This document shows, piece by piece, positions 13,670 to 24,630 of a stretch of 64,000 bases of DNA. The translations under genes were made by a program, and so were the position numbers. The first letter of the stretch is position 1, and each line of letters begins with the position of its first letter. The stretch is from Ramazzottius varieornatus (Eukaryota > Tardigrada > Eutardigrada > Parachela > Ramazzottiidae): NCBI GenBank assembly GCA_001949185.1, contig BDGG01000002.1:6228772-6292771 (forward strand), given 5' to 3'. A model generated the notes under the pieces. It ran no database searches and was not told the origin of the DNA. It worked only from the letters and a program-made list of their open reading frames with translations.

Positions 13670-13998
13670 CTGCAAATATTAGACATCACCGTCAGGAGGT
13701 TAATATTGACATGAGAAACAGGTGGGAAGGAAGTATGCACTCCATTGATGGTATCATCGGTCGGACCATCGATTTAATTATGACATCGACCATTTACAGC
13801 CTTAACTGCTCAGTCTGCTCACGCAACCCCTATCCCACCGCAAAAAAATATTGCTTTCTCCCAGGGATACTTCAGGGAGAAGTCCCTAATAGCCGAAGCA
13901 ATCACAACCGATACCTCACCCTGCCGATACTAACAACGAAATAATGGATTAATAGATGCATTTCATTTTGATTTATGAATGTCCAATCTTAAACTTAC

Positions 13999-14088
13999 TG
14001 ACATCCACCGGACAGGTTCCTAGGTTTGGATGGAGCTTTTGTGGAGATCGATAACGATTGCTGCTCCTCAGATCATCTAATAGACCCA
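13999..14088 (-). CDS. Candidate 5' coding exon of PALS1
   Basis: On the minus strand a strong donor (A|GTAAGT) at 13998 ends an open frame reading DDLRSSNRYRSPQKLHPNLG. Its phase joins correctly to the acceptor at 13670, giving a continuation into the long PALS1 exon. The upstream limit is uncertain: AG dinucleotides at 14089-14090 and around 14077 are possible acceptors, and no in-frame ATG occurs. It has no recognisable domain and could be chance. Confidence 0.35.
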
Positions 14089-14669
14089 CTTTAACATTTC
14101 AAGGTGAACATCCTATAAAAGCGATGATGGACGGTAAACGAACTACGAAGCAACGATGATATACAACACACTATGTAATCGCGTTTTTCGCCAGACGGCT
14201 ACTGACTCAACGCGTGCCAAGCGCCAACTATCACTAATCCTTTCTTCAGGTGAGATGCGCTCGTCAGTAGGGTGAGTGAATCTTGGCTGCCAGCCTAAAG
14301 ATATGGTCATGTAAATTTATAAAGTACGATAACCAGACAACGATGAGTGAAGGAGGGAAATTCCATTCAAATAATCAAATTCCTCAAATTCGTAAGTTAA
14401 TTAAATTCTCTCTCATATGAGCCTCCACTGGCATGGGCTCGCAGAAAGGATGAGCCATAGGCCCTTACCCCCGTCTGAACACCCACGCTGACCAGTGGTC
14501 GCCGAGAGCGGATTGCGCGGACTCGCAGAGAGCCTTATGAACGAATTCTCTCCAACCTATGGGAAATATTTTCAGAAAGATGAAAGTTTCCGACAGACTT
14601 AATCTAGAATCGTAGATGCGAGTGTTGGACTGCACCCATGAGCCTAAGTTATCGGTCTTACATTGAAAA

Positions 14670-15186
14670 TCAAGTTGAGCTTCCGGTTCGCTTTGCGAAA
14701 ATCACTGATCGTTCTCTTGGTTTACCACTGTTCAGCAAAATTTTCTTCGCTGGTCGACCACAAGTTCTGCACCACGTGTTGTGCACAAGATGTGAGCCGT
14801 ACCCACGTTCGGCGACCTCCCAAAAATGGATCATCATCTTACCCAGTCGTCTTCCTTTTCTCCTTCGGACCTTCAGCGACACGCGACGGGACTTGATGCT
14901 CTACAATAACGAACAGAAATTAGACATGAAGTGTACAAGCAATTGATGATGTGGCTGCATGGAAAAACTTTCGACGTGACGGGTCGCCGCGAACAGCAGC
15001 GCGGTCTATCGTCATCAGTATCCAAGTCACAAGAATTACTATTTAGATATTCGTAAGCATTATGATATTGCATACCTCATGAATATGGGTGACAACTTCC
15101 TCATGAGTGACATCGCTCAACATCCGGCCATTGATCTCGATAATCTCATCCCCAACTTCAACACTGGCGTGATCTGCGGGAGACCC
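14670..15186 (-). CDS. Harmonin-like PDZ fragment (two exons)
   Basis: The exon at about 15076-15186 has an acceptor before GGTCTCCCGC and a GTATGC donor. It encodes the C-terminal half of a PDZ domain with ADHASVEVGDEIIEINGRML and THEEVVTHIHE. The next exon starts at 14899 and continues SIKSRRVSLKVRRRKGRRL. The spacing THEEV-x-n-VSLKVR resembles the harmonin (USH1C) PDZ1 region best among families I know. The frame then runs to a stop at 14670, but a good donor (G|GTAAGA) sits at about 14843, so the exon may end there. The N-terminal half of the PDZ was not found. It may be part of a separate harmonin/whirlin-like gene or of extended PALS1 transcripts. Confidence 0.5.
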
Positions 15187-15189
15187 TGC

Positions 15190-17656
15190 AACAGAAAAAC
15201 AAACTAGTACATAGCCAGGCGATTTTCTTATTTTTCAAAAACAAACCTATTTGCAAATGTTGTGTGCGGTTGTATTCCTACGTTTTTGCATGCTGGTCGC
15301 TATAATTCTAACTGTCTCGGTGAGCCGATCAGTGCGCCACCTGTGGAGCTTCAGTGCTACGCATCCGGAAGTGCCATTCTCCGGGGGCCAGCCTCAAACT
15401 CCTCAGAGGTATTTTGAATGGTCTTACAAATGTGTTGCTGTACCAATACAAACCGCAAATGTTTTATCATACGATAAATGTTTTATCATATCATACGATT
15501 TTAATAGTTACCATACGTGTGCTTTCTTTACTCAGAGAGGCAGATCGAAATCGAAGATATGCCGATTCGAAGTCTGGTGGCGCGTCGACGCTTCCGGTTC
15601 CTCGTTCGAGATTCTAGACTCTTTCGTGGAACCGAGCGGTTGTAGTTAATGCGGTTTCCCTAATCTCCTAATATATAGTTATCGTATTGGATCGTTAATT
15701 AGCAGGTACTAGCTGTAAAACGTGGGCGGAATTGGATCTAATCAGCGAGTTACGATGAACGATGATGATAGAGTATATACCACATGGGTCTTCGACGCTC
15801 ATGTACGCAAATAAATTAGCTGCTCGCGGAACGTACCAAAGGCCCTGCCCGGTGTCAGTGGTGTGTCCCGTAACAGTGTATTACATTACTCAAGTGGTAA
15901 GCTCTTGTTACTCCTTATTCAAACGTAGTACGATCTCTCGAGAGCGGCAGGATGTATTCCAAGAAGCTGTGCAAGCTGATGCATATAGTGTGATAAGGCG
16001 TTGACAACGGAAGAATTTCAACAAGAAAAAGTTCGACGTCCAGCCTGTATTTCGTCTGCAGCATATGCTACGCGGTTAAAAATTTTACCAGCAAAAAATT
16101 TTGCATTCTACGAGATTTGTACCGGACAACATAATCAATGCTGCATTTGAATACATATTTTTTATCATAACCGACTACGCCGAAGGAATCGCCTGTCAAC
16201 AGACCGCGAAGTACCCACCAGTGCACTTCCGGCTCCCAATTAAATCAACTCTTGAGCGCGGCCTAACGAAATATGGTGATTGTACCAGTAAAGCGATTCT
16301 TACCGAAAAGTTTGATCTTTCCGTCGTCGTTCTGCGCGACCACAAGGCAATATCCGGATAATAAACGGCTTGATCTTCCAATTGGCCTTCTCGTCATGAT
16401 AGCACACCAACCATTCGGCGCCGCCGTAAATGATAACCAGCGGTTAATTATAGGCGGCTAATGAAGACATAAATTTCCACTAAACATTCTTGGTCAGCAT
16501 GTGGAGCAAGCAAAGCACCAACTCCAAAATGCTGTAGTATAATGTATGGTAAACTTCGCCGTACAGATGGTTCCCAGCAAACAGTGTACATTACATCACC
16601 GGGTGGTCGGGAAATATCGGGAAATACATCAGTCGTCTTTGACAGCTTCAGCACAGTCGAGAGGAAATGCAACGGAAATGCGAAATACTCCAAAGAGTGA
16701 CTTGGGAGAATGAATTCTTGATAAGTGAACCACAAAAGGAAGGACAGGACGCCAGGCCAACAAGCCAGTTCGCGTGGTAAGACGGAAAGCGGGATAACTG
16801 CCTTTCCTCGGTCTTCCCCCTCTCTCCCTGGCTCTCCCGGGCTTCACCGTGTCCTAAACGATTTTTCGCGATGGGAAACAGGCCAGACTCTCTTTGCGTA
16901 AGCCTCATAAGCCGCTCACTCCACGCGGAAACTATTGGTTTAGCGACGACTTGATTTCTAATAACCCGTCCAAAGGAAGAAATACAGCCGCTCGATCTCT
17001 CTTCCCATCGGCTGGCAAAACTATCCACCAGTAATGTTTCCATTAACAGCTTTAATTATTACAAGGCTCGCAGTTAAGTCGAAGCACTAATCAGAGTTTC
17101 TGACAGCAGTATCTGGAATCCTTCGATAACAACAGCCTGTTTAATTTCACTTCCTTGTCCGCAAACTGTAGGATTATACGGCACTTTGTGACAGTATGCT
17201 TTTTCGCGCCCGCACTGAAAAAGCACGGCTTCAATCAGTAACCTTGGTGCCTGCAGGAAGTACGTACGCTTACCAGGAGTATATGCCGCGCTTTAGCGCT
17301 ATAAAGCTGCCCGTAATCCATTCCTGGAGGGGCTACTTTGTCGAGCTACCGTACATGCGCATATTGATCGCCCTCATGCTACAGCCACAAACTTTTTGAT
17401 GAGTTTCACAAAACAATGTCACCATGCCGCACGCAATGGATAGCTAACGAAGATTGACAGCCACGAACACATGCCAAGCTTGAATGGGACGTATCTATGA
17501 AAATTAGCAAAAATATTCCCGAGAAGCAATCACAAGTTTTGAAGGCACTACAGAATGGAAATACTGTTCTAGCTGCGAAAATAAATAGAGAGAGGGATTT
17601 AGTCAAAATAATTAGGAAGAAGGAACCGGTAAGGAATCTATTGAAAGAAAGCTCTG
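15190..17656. other. Stretch with no confidently assigned gene
   Basis: This lies between the PDZ fragment and the SOWAH-like gene, both on the minus strand. It probably holds further 5' exons of the PDZ gene and the 3' flank of the SOWAH-like gene. One protein-like minus-strand reading near 16276-16437 includes YGGAEWLVCYHDEKANWKIK, but it lacks a clear acceptor, starts just after a stop and matches no family I recognise. Confidence 0.4.
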
Positions 17657-19467
17657 TTAGACCACTGATCCATCGTCGGAAATGTTCAGCGTCTTTGTGT
17701 ACACAAGTGGGCTCGAAGTCTTGCTTCCAGTGTTGGAGGAGAGAGACGTGACAGTGTGCGAGTCTGTTGCTGCGACATCTAACGTTTCCGAGCCATAATA
17801 GCTGACATTGTCGCTTTCAGAATCCAGTTTACCACTACCATGAATGTCACTGCTTCTCAAGAAATCACTGTCGTCGGAGATCACGGAATCGGAGCGGCTC
17901 AGTTCGGAGATCTCACTGCCTCGCCGCATAAGTCTATTGATTCGGTGCTTGCCGCCAGAGGGAAGACTCATGGGTGGTGGCATCAGGGTAACGTCATTAT
18001 CTGTTCGGTCTTCACAGAAAGGACCTGGAGAACTACAGCTCTCCTTCAGGCTAAGGGAAGAGGTCCCTCCTCCAAAGGGCCCGAACTTGCGCATACTCTG
18101 ACGTAGCTTCGCATTCATGGACCCAACCCGGCGAATGCTGGTGCTGAACGCCTGTGACGATAAACTCAGTATAGAAAAGCGATTTTGGTATAAAATGTAA
18201 TGCGTTCAAATTTGCTGTTGGAGGGAAGATGTTAGTTTCCTAGGATAGCTTACATGCGAGAGTGTTTTGGAGATGCGTTGCGGCGGCTGACGGGAAGCGG
18301 GTCGCCGGAAGCCAGAATGCTTGGGTTGCGCGTTCAGATACTGCGCTGCTGTTTTCCCGCTGTAATCATAAATTCATAATTTGCATTATAAATTTATACG
18401 GTTGATCACTTAATGTAGTTGCCAATCATTTTCTTAGCTGATGGGAGCCCAACCTGTAATCAACAGCATCGCGATCGGCCTGGCATTCGTTGACGAGAGC
18501 CGCCATGGTTTCAGTCTTGTGACGCATGGCCGCGACGTGCAGCGGAGTGTATCCTGCGCGAGACCGAGCCTACAAAGTGGCACGTAACAGACCCCTTTTT
18601 GACGACCATCACTCGTAAGGTTTACACCATCCGTGAGTTTACGAGGCTCAGCCACCTCCAAGCACGATTACCAGAGCACGTTATCGGATGTTCGGGTGGA
18701 GTGCCATAATAAACTTCCAACACATACCTGAACATTAGCCTCGCACTTCTTCACGAGAAAAGCTAGCAACTCATCGTTACCATGATGTGCGGCCCAATGT
18801 ACAGCCGTGTATCCTGCATCAAACAAAAGCGATTGTTACAGTAATGACTTCCGGAAGAAGGAAACGGAATAAATCGTATGTTGTCCGCTTAATTAATTAG
18901 AACGAACATTCTAGAGCTTTGCTAGACTTGCCTGATCCAGGCATACGTGCACGTGCGAGATCTGGATGCTCAAGGACTATCCGTTTTATGTTCGGAGAGT
19001 CGTTCTTCGCAGTAGCTAGGAACCAGGCGCGAAAGACAGCGCTGTCGACAGTCAGCTTTTCTCGATCGAATTCCGTCACTTTCGATTGTAGTTTGCCACT
19101 TGCCTCCGAAGGATCCCTCGGTTCTCTCTTGCTATCTTTGGGCGTTGCTGATTGCTTTCGCTCGTGCTGCTTTACAGTATTCGCTGCGTGAGCTGTAAAA
19201 CCATACCCGTCTGGTCTCACGAATTTCACAATAGGTTCGAAGGATGCAGTTAACCCACTTTGTGAAATAGACTGCTTAAAACTTACCTGCCAAAGTCTTT
19301 TCTATTGCTCCGCCAAAGCCTTTTACGAGCCCGACAGGAATTGGCGCATCTTCTCTGTCCAACTTCTCGGGCGTCCTGGTTGAATTATCCACGTCTTGTC
19401 GTGTCAGCTTCTCAAGCGCTTTGTTGCCCGATGAGTGATGGCCATTCTGCTTGGCCTTGACGTCCAT
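17657..19467 (-). CDS. SOWAH-family ankyrin-repeat protein (sosondowah-like)
   Basis: Six exons read on the minus strand: 19287-19467, 18932-19192, 18728-18813, 18454-18569, 18254-18359 and 17657-18151. They sum to 1245 nt, a 414-residue protein. The start was chosen at the first ATG of an open exon (MDVKAKQNGHHSSG). Residues FRAWFLATAKNDSPNIKRIV open the ankyrin region, followed by GYTAVHWAAHHGNDELLAFL and AGYTPLHVAAMRHKTETMAA, then SGKTAAQYL. This order is the SOWAHA-D pattern. The C-terminal exon is Ser-rich and probably disordered. The intron after exon 2 has a GC donor (CAG|GCAAGT). The molecular function of the family is poorly known. It is divergent from PSTK. Confidence 0.85.
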
Positions 19468-20301
19468 CCTTCACGCTGCTTCCGCGGGCTACTGTCACCC
19501 CATCCTCGATCAGGGTGAAGACTCGCAGAGGACGATTCTTCGCTCTACTAAGAACGACAGCAGGAATTTAAATTGTCAGTGCGAGCTGCAAGGGAAGGAT
19601 CAAGCAACTTGTTGCTGAACTTTTGTTTACTGTACATCACTGACGAGCTGCTGTACTTCGCCTACCAAAATTGATTGGCTTGAATGCTACTGGACTGTCA
19701 CGATTGATTGATCGTTCGACACTACAGTGAGTTTGTGCACATTCGGAAGGACTACAGCCCTGTAGACACTCGCTAAGGTATCAAACGACCAATCAACCAT
19801 AGGTTTATGGCGGCACTATAACCAAGTGAGCCATGCAATCAAGGCACAAAACAGACGATACCCTATGGGGCTTAGAAGCCCCGCCCCGGTGGCCAAGTCG
19901 CAAATCCGCGAAACAAGATGTATTACTGTAGTTAATGGTTTTTCGGACGATCTCGTGCCATCTTCATTCTTCAACGTTATCGTAGAAGGATACGGACAAC
20001 TGAGGAACATTATGATTCAAGACGTTTTCTAGTGCGATGTACGTGCTGCTCAGCAGAGGAACCCTGTCGAAAGCTGTATCCTGTGTTATCAGGCGGACAG
20101 CTGACTCCCAAGCTCCAACGGCACCGACCGGAAATCGACTGATTTCGCTTATTATCCGAGTCATACGCTGGATTGCAGGTTGGACTTACGAGTTATCTTA
20201 CGTACTGCAGTTCGAGAGGTAGTCTTATTTCGTTGTTTGTTCGTAGTGTTGGGTACTTCCGGTTGGCACCAGCACTGCTCCTAACGCGCAGATTCGAACG
20301 G
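19468..20301. promoter_or_regulatory. Divergent intergenic region between SOWAH-like gene and PSTK
   Basis: About 830 bp separate two start codons facing away from each other, so both promoters and 5' UTRs should be here. No core promoter element was identified with confidence. An in-frame ATG at 20173 would extend PSTK by 43 residues, but that extension has no family counterpart I know. Confidence 0.4.
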
Positions 20302-21297
20302 ATGGACGACGATGGGCACATGGAGTTCCCCAGCGAAAAGTCCTCAATAGTTCTGGTCGTCATGAGTGGTCTACCGGGAGCCGGGAAAAGCACTTTCGCC
20401 AACACACTACAAGCAGCATTCAAGGTAAAATATCCTGATACAGTCGTGTTTCTCGTGGAGTACGATGCGCTGGTGAAGCAGATCATCCCATCAGAGTGGA
20501 AGCGTCAGCGGCTAGAAGTCCTCGATGCAGTTTCCCACCTTGTTCTTACCATACGCAGTGGTAGTTCGGGAAGGGAGGCTGAATCAGACAAAGAAAGCCT
20601 AGGCGAACATATTCTTCGCTTCAACGCCCAAGCACTTCGTTCGGCCAGCAGGTCCAGCAAGATTGTTGTCATACTGGACGACAACATGTACTATCGAAGT
20701 ATGCGCTATCAGGTCTTCCAGCGAGCAATCCAGCTTCGCGCGGGATACTGTCAGATACATATCGCGGTGGCATTGGGAACTGCAGTCCGGCAGAACCTTC
20801 TTCGGACATGTCCGGTCCCAGAAGAAGTCATTGCGCGTATGGCCGCGGCATTCGAAGAACCGAACCCGACGAGATACATCTTCGAGCAGTATAGTCTGGT
20901 ACTGGATACCGTAACATCTACATCAGTGGACAAAGCTATGGTGTTGGTGTTCAGAGCCATGGAGGATCCACCAAGGAATGTGGATAACGATGAGGCAGCG
21001 TGGGTAGCAGAAGAAAGATCAAAGGCCCAGGAACTCAATAGAACGAACCTGCTGCACCGGGCTGATTCTATTCTTCGCCTTCTGGTTCAAACTCTGTGTT
21101 CTCTTGCTAAATCTCAGGAAGATGTTAACGATGATTTGAGAAGGGTGAGTTCGCGGGCTGTTGGCTGTCGGAAGAAAATTTTGCAGCAGCTTCGAGATAT
21201 GGCAAACCCAGACTGTGAGTTTGAAGTCATTTTTGATCTGCAAGGCTTCCTCACCAAAGAGTTCGATGCGTGTTATGAAAACGATAACTCACAATGA
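20302..21297 (+). CDS. PSTK: L-seryl-tRNA(Sec) kinase
   Basis: PSTK phosphorylates Ser-tRNA(Sec) to O-phosphoseryl-tRNA(Sec), the step before SepSecS makes selenocysteinyl-tRNA. The reading frame is uninterrupted (331 residues, close to the roughly 348 of the human protein), unlike the intron-rich neighbours. Walker A is GLPGAGKS at residues 23-30, preceded by a hydrophobic beta strand. The family motifs VVILDDNMYYRSMRYQVFQ and CPVPEEVIARM are present, followed by EEPNPTRYIFEQYSL near the C-terminal part of the domain. The ATG at 20302 was preferred over 20173 because it places the P-loop at the usual distance from the N-terminus. AATAAA at 21533-21538 is a likely polyadenylation signal. Its presence implies the organism makes selenoproteins. 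Confidence 0.92.
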   Translation: MDDDGHMEFPSEKSSIVLVVMSGLPGAGKSTFANTLQAAFKVKYPDTVVFLVEYDALVKQIIPSEWKRQRLEVLDAVSHLVLTIRSGSSGREAESDKESLGEHILRFNAQALRSASRSSKIVVILDDNMYYRSMRYQVFQRAIQLRAGYCQIHIAVALGTAVRQNLLRTCPVPEEVIARMAAAFEEPNPTRYIFEQYSLVLDTVTSTSVDKAMVLVFRAMEDPPRNVDNDEAAWVAEERSKAQELNRTNLLHRADSILRLLVQTLCSLAKSQEDVNDDLRRVSSRAVGCRKKILQQLRDMANPDCEFEVIFDLQGFLTKEFDACYENDNSQ

Positions 21298-21532
21298 AAG
21301 AAACCGGGAGGGTCTCCGAGATATATGCTGGGGTTCGCTGTAGAACTGGGATGAAGGGTGAACTGAAATTGGTTTATTGTCCAGGACAGTCACAATTGAG
21401 CACAATGAAACATTTCGCAAGTTTGCAACCCAATACAAAATACTATACAGCAAAGCAGAAGGAGACGCTAAAATATGCTCGTGAACAGAACGGTACTATG
21501 ACTATTGAGGCACCCACATAGTTCTGTTATAA

Positions 21533-21538
21533 AATAAA
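21533..21538 (+). terminator. Likely PSTK polyadenylation signal
   Basis: AATAAA lies 236 bp after the PSTK stop. The opposite-strand signal TTTATT at 21373-21378 could serve the convergent kettin-type gene, so the two 3' UTRs may overlap. Confidence 0.5.
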
Positions 21539-21601
21539 ACTAGAAAATTTTGATATGGTAGCTTTGCTTTGTGTTATTCGTATCACAAATTAGTACCGTT
21601 T

Positions 21602-24600
21602 TCACTGCAGGTCGGCAGCTGCGGATGTTGTCGTCATGCTGCTGCTGCTGCTTATAACGTGCGATGAGTGACGGCTGGCGTGGGTTAGGACACGGACAGT
21701 CGTCTCGAGCGAACTTGTACTCGCTAAAACATGAATATGTTAGTGTCGATGAATACGCAAGACATCAAGACATCCAGTGATGAAAGAGGGAAGAAGCAGA
21801 GAGAAGAAGAAAAGAAGAATAATTCGCGATGACAGGAGGAGGAGGCCATTGAAATTCTTCTCATTTACGTTGCTCACCAGCGGTAACTCTGAGGAACACT
21901 ACACATGTGGCTTCCCCTGCTGGCGACCTGGCCACCAGACGGTATTCTCCTTCATCTTCGCAGAAGGCTTCAGTTATGACGAGGGTGCAAACGTTTCCGG
22001 AGACGAAGGTTCGGAAGTACTTGGAGTTCTTGATCAAGTTCGAGCCTTTGTACCATTTAACTTCCGGCTCTGTCAAAGAGAAAATTATACTGTAATTTTA
22101 TAGCAGTTACAAAGGAAAGACGTTGGCCGTGAACGGAACAGCAATACTTACGAGGTGTACCCACGACTGTGGCGCGGAACGTTGCAGATTCTCCCTCGTA
22201 AACCGTAACGTTTTGAGGAATCTGCGTGACTTCCGGACGGGTGATTTGTGAAGTTGTGACAGGACCTCGTTGCGGCACTACTTGTGAAGGATTAACTCCT
22301 TAAAAAGGGGCAACCAATGAGCCGACAGCAATGACTTTGTGAAGTTTTCAAGTAGTTAACGAACCTTCTACGCTGAGCTGCGCGGAGCATCGTGCTTCTC
22401 CTCCTTCGTTCGAAGCCACACAATCCAACCTAAACAAGAAGGTAATTTTACTTTCGTTGTATCGTTGAAGGAATCAATCTTTGAGTTACGCACCACCCAG
22501 AGTCGTCGGTGTTGGAATCCAAAAAGAGCAACTGATGTATGTCGTCCTGTCGCAGGAACTTGATACGATGAGATGGGTTTAGCTTCTGGCCGTTCTTGAA
22601 CCAGGAAACACTGATCGGTGCCGACCCGTGGATCTTCGCTTCCATCTTTACAGTGTCTCCTGCAGTAGCTTTGGTGTCGTGAATCGTATCCACAAAGCTC
22701 GGAGGAGCTGGTCCGCTCGATTCGCCCGAGTAAGCTTCCTCGACGATTAGGTTCGCCGTGCTTTGCGACATGCCACCCTCATTGATAGCCTAGAAGACAA
22801 TTGTTGACCTTCGACGGACTTGGTAAAGTTCGAACTTTGGTCAAATCTACCTTGACGGTGAAGTTTGCCGAATCCTCGAGGTAGACTTCGTTTACGAAGA
22901 GGATGGACGTGTCATTGGTGGTAGTTATCTGGAAGTCCGGCGAGTTGGCAATGAGGAAGTTCTCTCGGTACCATTCGATTCGAGGTATCGGTTTGCCTAC
23001 AATGAAAATGGCGGTCAAGTTCCAGTTTGACTTTGTATTTCCCTTTTTTGTTTTACCTGTAAAGCGGCAAACGAACTGGGCAGATTTGCCTTCCGATACG
23101 CGGCAAGGTTCAAGCCTTTGTGTAAATTTGGGCGCTTGCAAGTCCGCCGGAAGTACGGGACCTCCGCCTTGTCCGGTAGGTACAACTCGTTGCACACTGG
23201 CTCGTTTGCTCTCCGAGGTTTCGCGCTGCTGCACGTACCGAATTTCAGTTACGTTTCCCTTCTGAAGTCGTTGGGTATACTCTGACTCGTTAGCCGACAT
23301 CTCCAAGTCCTCGGACCCTGTGGGGATAGGCAGAGCCGGGGACTGAGTTCGCGACTGAAGCTGTTGCTGCTGCTGACTGTGCGACGAGATCGACTTTGAT
23401 AAGTTGATATCGGTGCTGGTAGAATGTTGCTGCATTGCAGGGCTTTGAGGCTTTGGTGGTAGCGTCGGACTGCCGGAAGTCTTTCGCGAAGCTACCCATG
23501 CGGGCTGCTCCACTTCCTGCTTGGATGTTTGGCGGATCCAAGCTGGGCCAGCGGAGCTTGCTGGTGTTGGGGGCTTTGGCGGAGTAACAGGCACTTGTTG
23601 AGCTGGTGATGGTGCAGTTTGTCGTTGTTGCTGTTGTTGCTGCTGTTGTTGCTGCTGTTGTTGCTGTTGGAAAGTCATTTGCTGAGAAGAGCTGAAGTGG
23701 GAACTTTGCTGTAGCGTAGATTGCTGGTTGAACTGCTGCATCGGTTGTTGTACTGGACCTGCCGGTTTAGGCGCAACGGGCGGTTGAACTGGAGGACTCT
23801 GCGGGACTTGAGCTGGTTGCTGTATCATCTGAAAGTTCTGCTGTGATTGATACTGCAGAGTTTGTTGTTGTTGTTGTTGTTGCTGCTGCTGCATCATTTG
23901 ACGCTCTTGCTGCTGTTGTTTCCACGCAGGAACAACTGGCGGAGACTGAGGAACTTGGACTTGTTGCCTTTGCCATTGATTGGTAACACTGGTCGACTGA
24001 CTGGTTGATGATTGCTCAATGTGCTGGTCAGTTCTCTGTTGAGAAGGCACGCCAGGTGGCGCTCTGCGAACAGGCTGCAACTCGACCTTTTGCACACCTT
24101 CCTGTTGGTTCCTTACCGATTGTTCGACTCTGGTATTGAAGGAATCAGGTACCGGGACTGTGTCTTTCTTCGAGCTGCTTTGTTTCAACACTGTTCGATA
24201 GTCGCTTTGCGTGGTGATGGTCAGTGTTGTGAGCGTCGTGGCCGAACCTTCGGTGTTCTGGGCAATCACGGCGATCTCCCCACCATCGTACTGACGCGTG
24301 CGCGGAATTTCCAGAGTGTTTATCAAGCCATCGTAGCTAATTTTGAATCGCGAACCAGTTATCACCAGTTCATTGTTCAACATCCAGGATATCCTTGGTC
24401 GGGGGTAACCTGCTACTTTACATTCAAACTTGGCTGGTTCGCCTTCCTTCACTGTCAGAGCGCGAGGCTTGACGGTGAACTCCGGCTTCGATCGCTGTTT
24501 TCGGTTGTCAGGAGCTTCGTACGGAATAGGTCCTCGTTCCGACAGCTCTCGCTCGATTTCTTGTAATCGCTCAACACCCTTCTCCATACCTTCAGGTAGT

Positions 24601-24630
24601 TGCGTGCGTGTAATGACGCTTTCCTTGGCT
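21602..24630 (-). other. C-terminal part: Ig30, Gln-rich linker, Ig31-33 and tail
   Basis: Ig30 (FECKVAGYPRPRISWMLNNE) is followed by about 360 residues rich in Gln/Pro/Ser with two long polyglutamine tracts. Three Ig domains follow (near 23130-22740, 22700-22360 and 22240-21880). An intron at about 22998-23057 is 60 bp and stop-free but fits consensus splice sites. The last Ig ends FLRVTAG at a GTGAGC donor. Reading through gives a stop at 21861. Splicing to the acceptor at 21724 gives a Ser/Thr-rich tail with THASRHSSHVISSSSSMTTT and a stop at 21602. Both ends are plausible and could be alternative forms. Confidence 0.65.

Noticed and set aside
21640-21660. CTG trinucleotide run as a microsatellite in 3' UTR
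   Set aside because: It fits the Ser codons of the candidate alternative last exon of the giant gene, so it is reported with that feature instead.
24012-24566. A 184-codon plus-strand open frame within the Ig gene
   Set aside because: It is a shadow of the Ig30/Gln-rich coding exon on the minus strand. The minus strand has clear Ig motifs.
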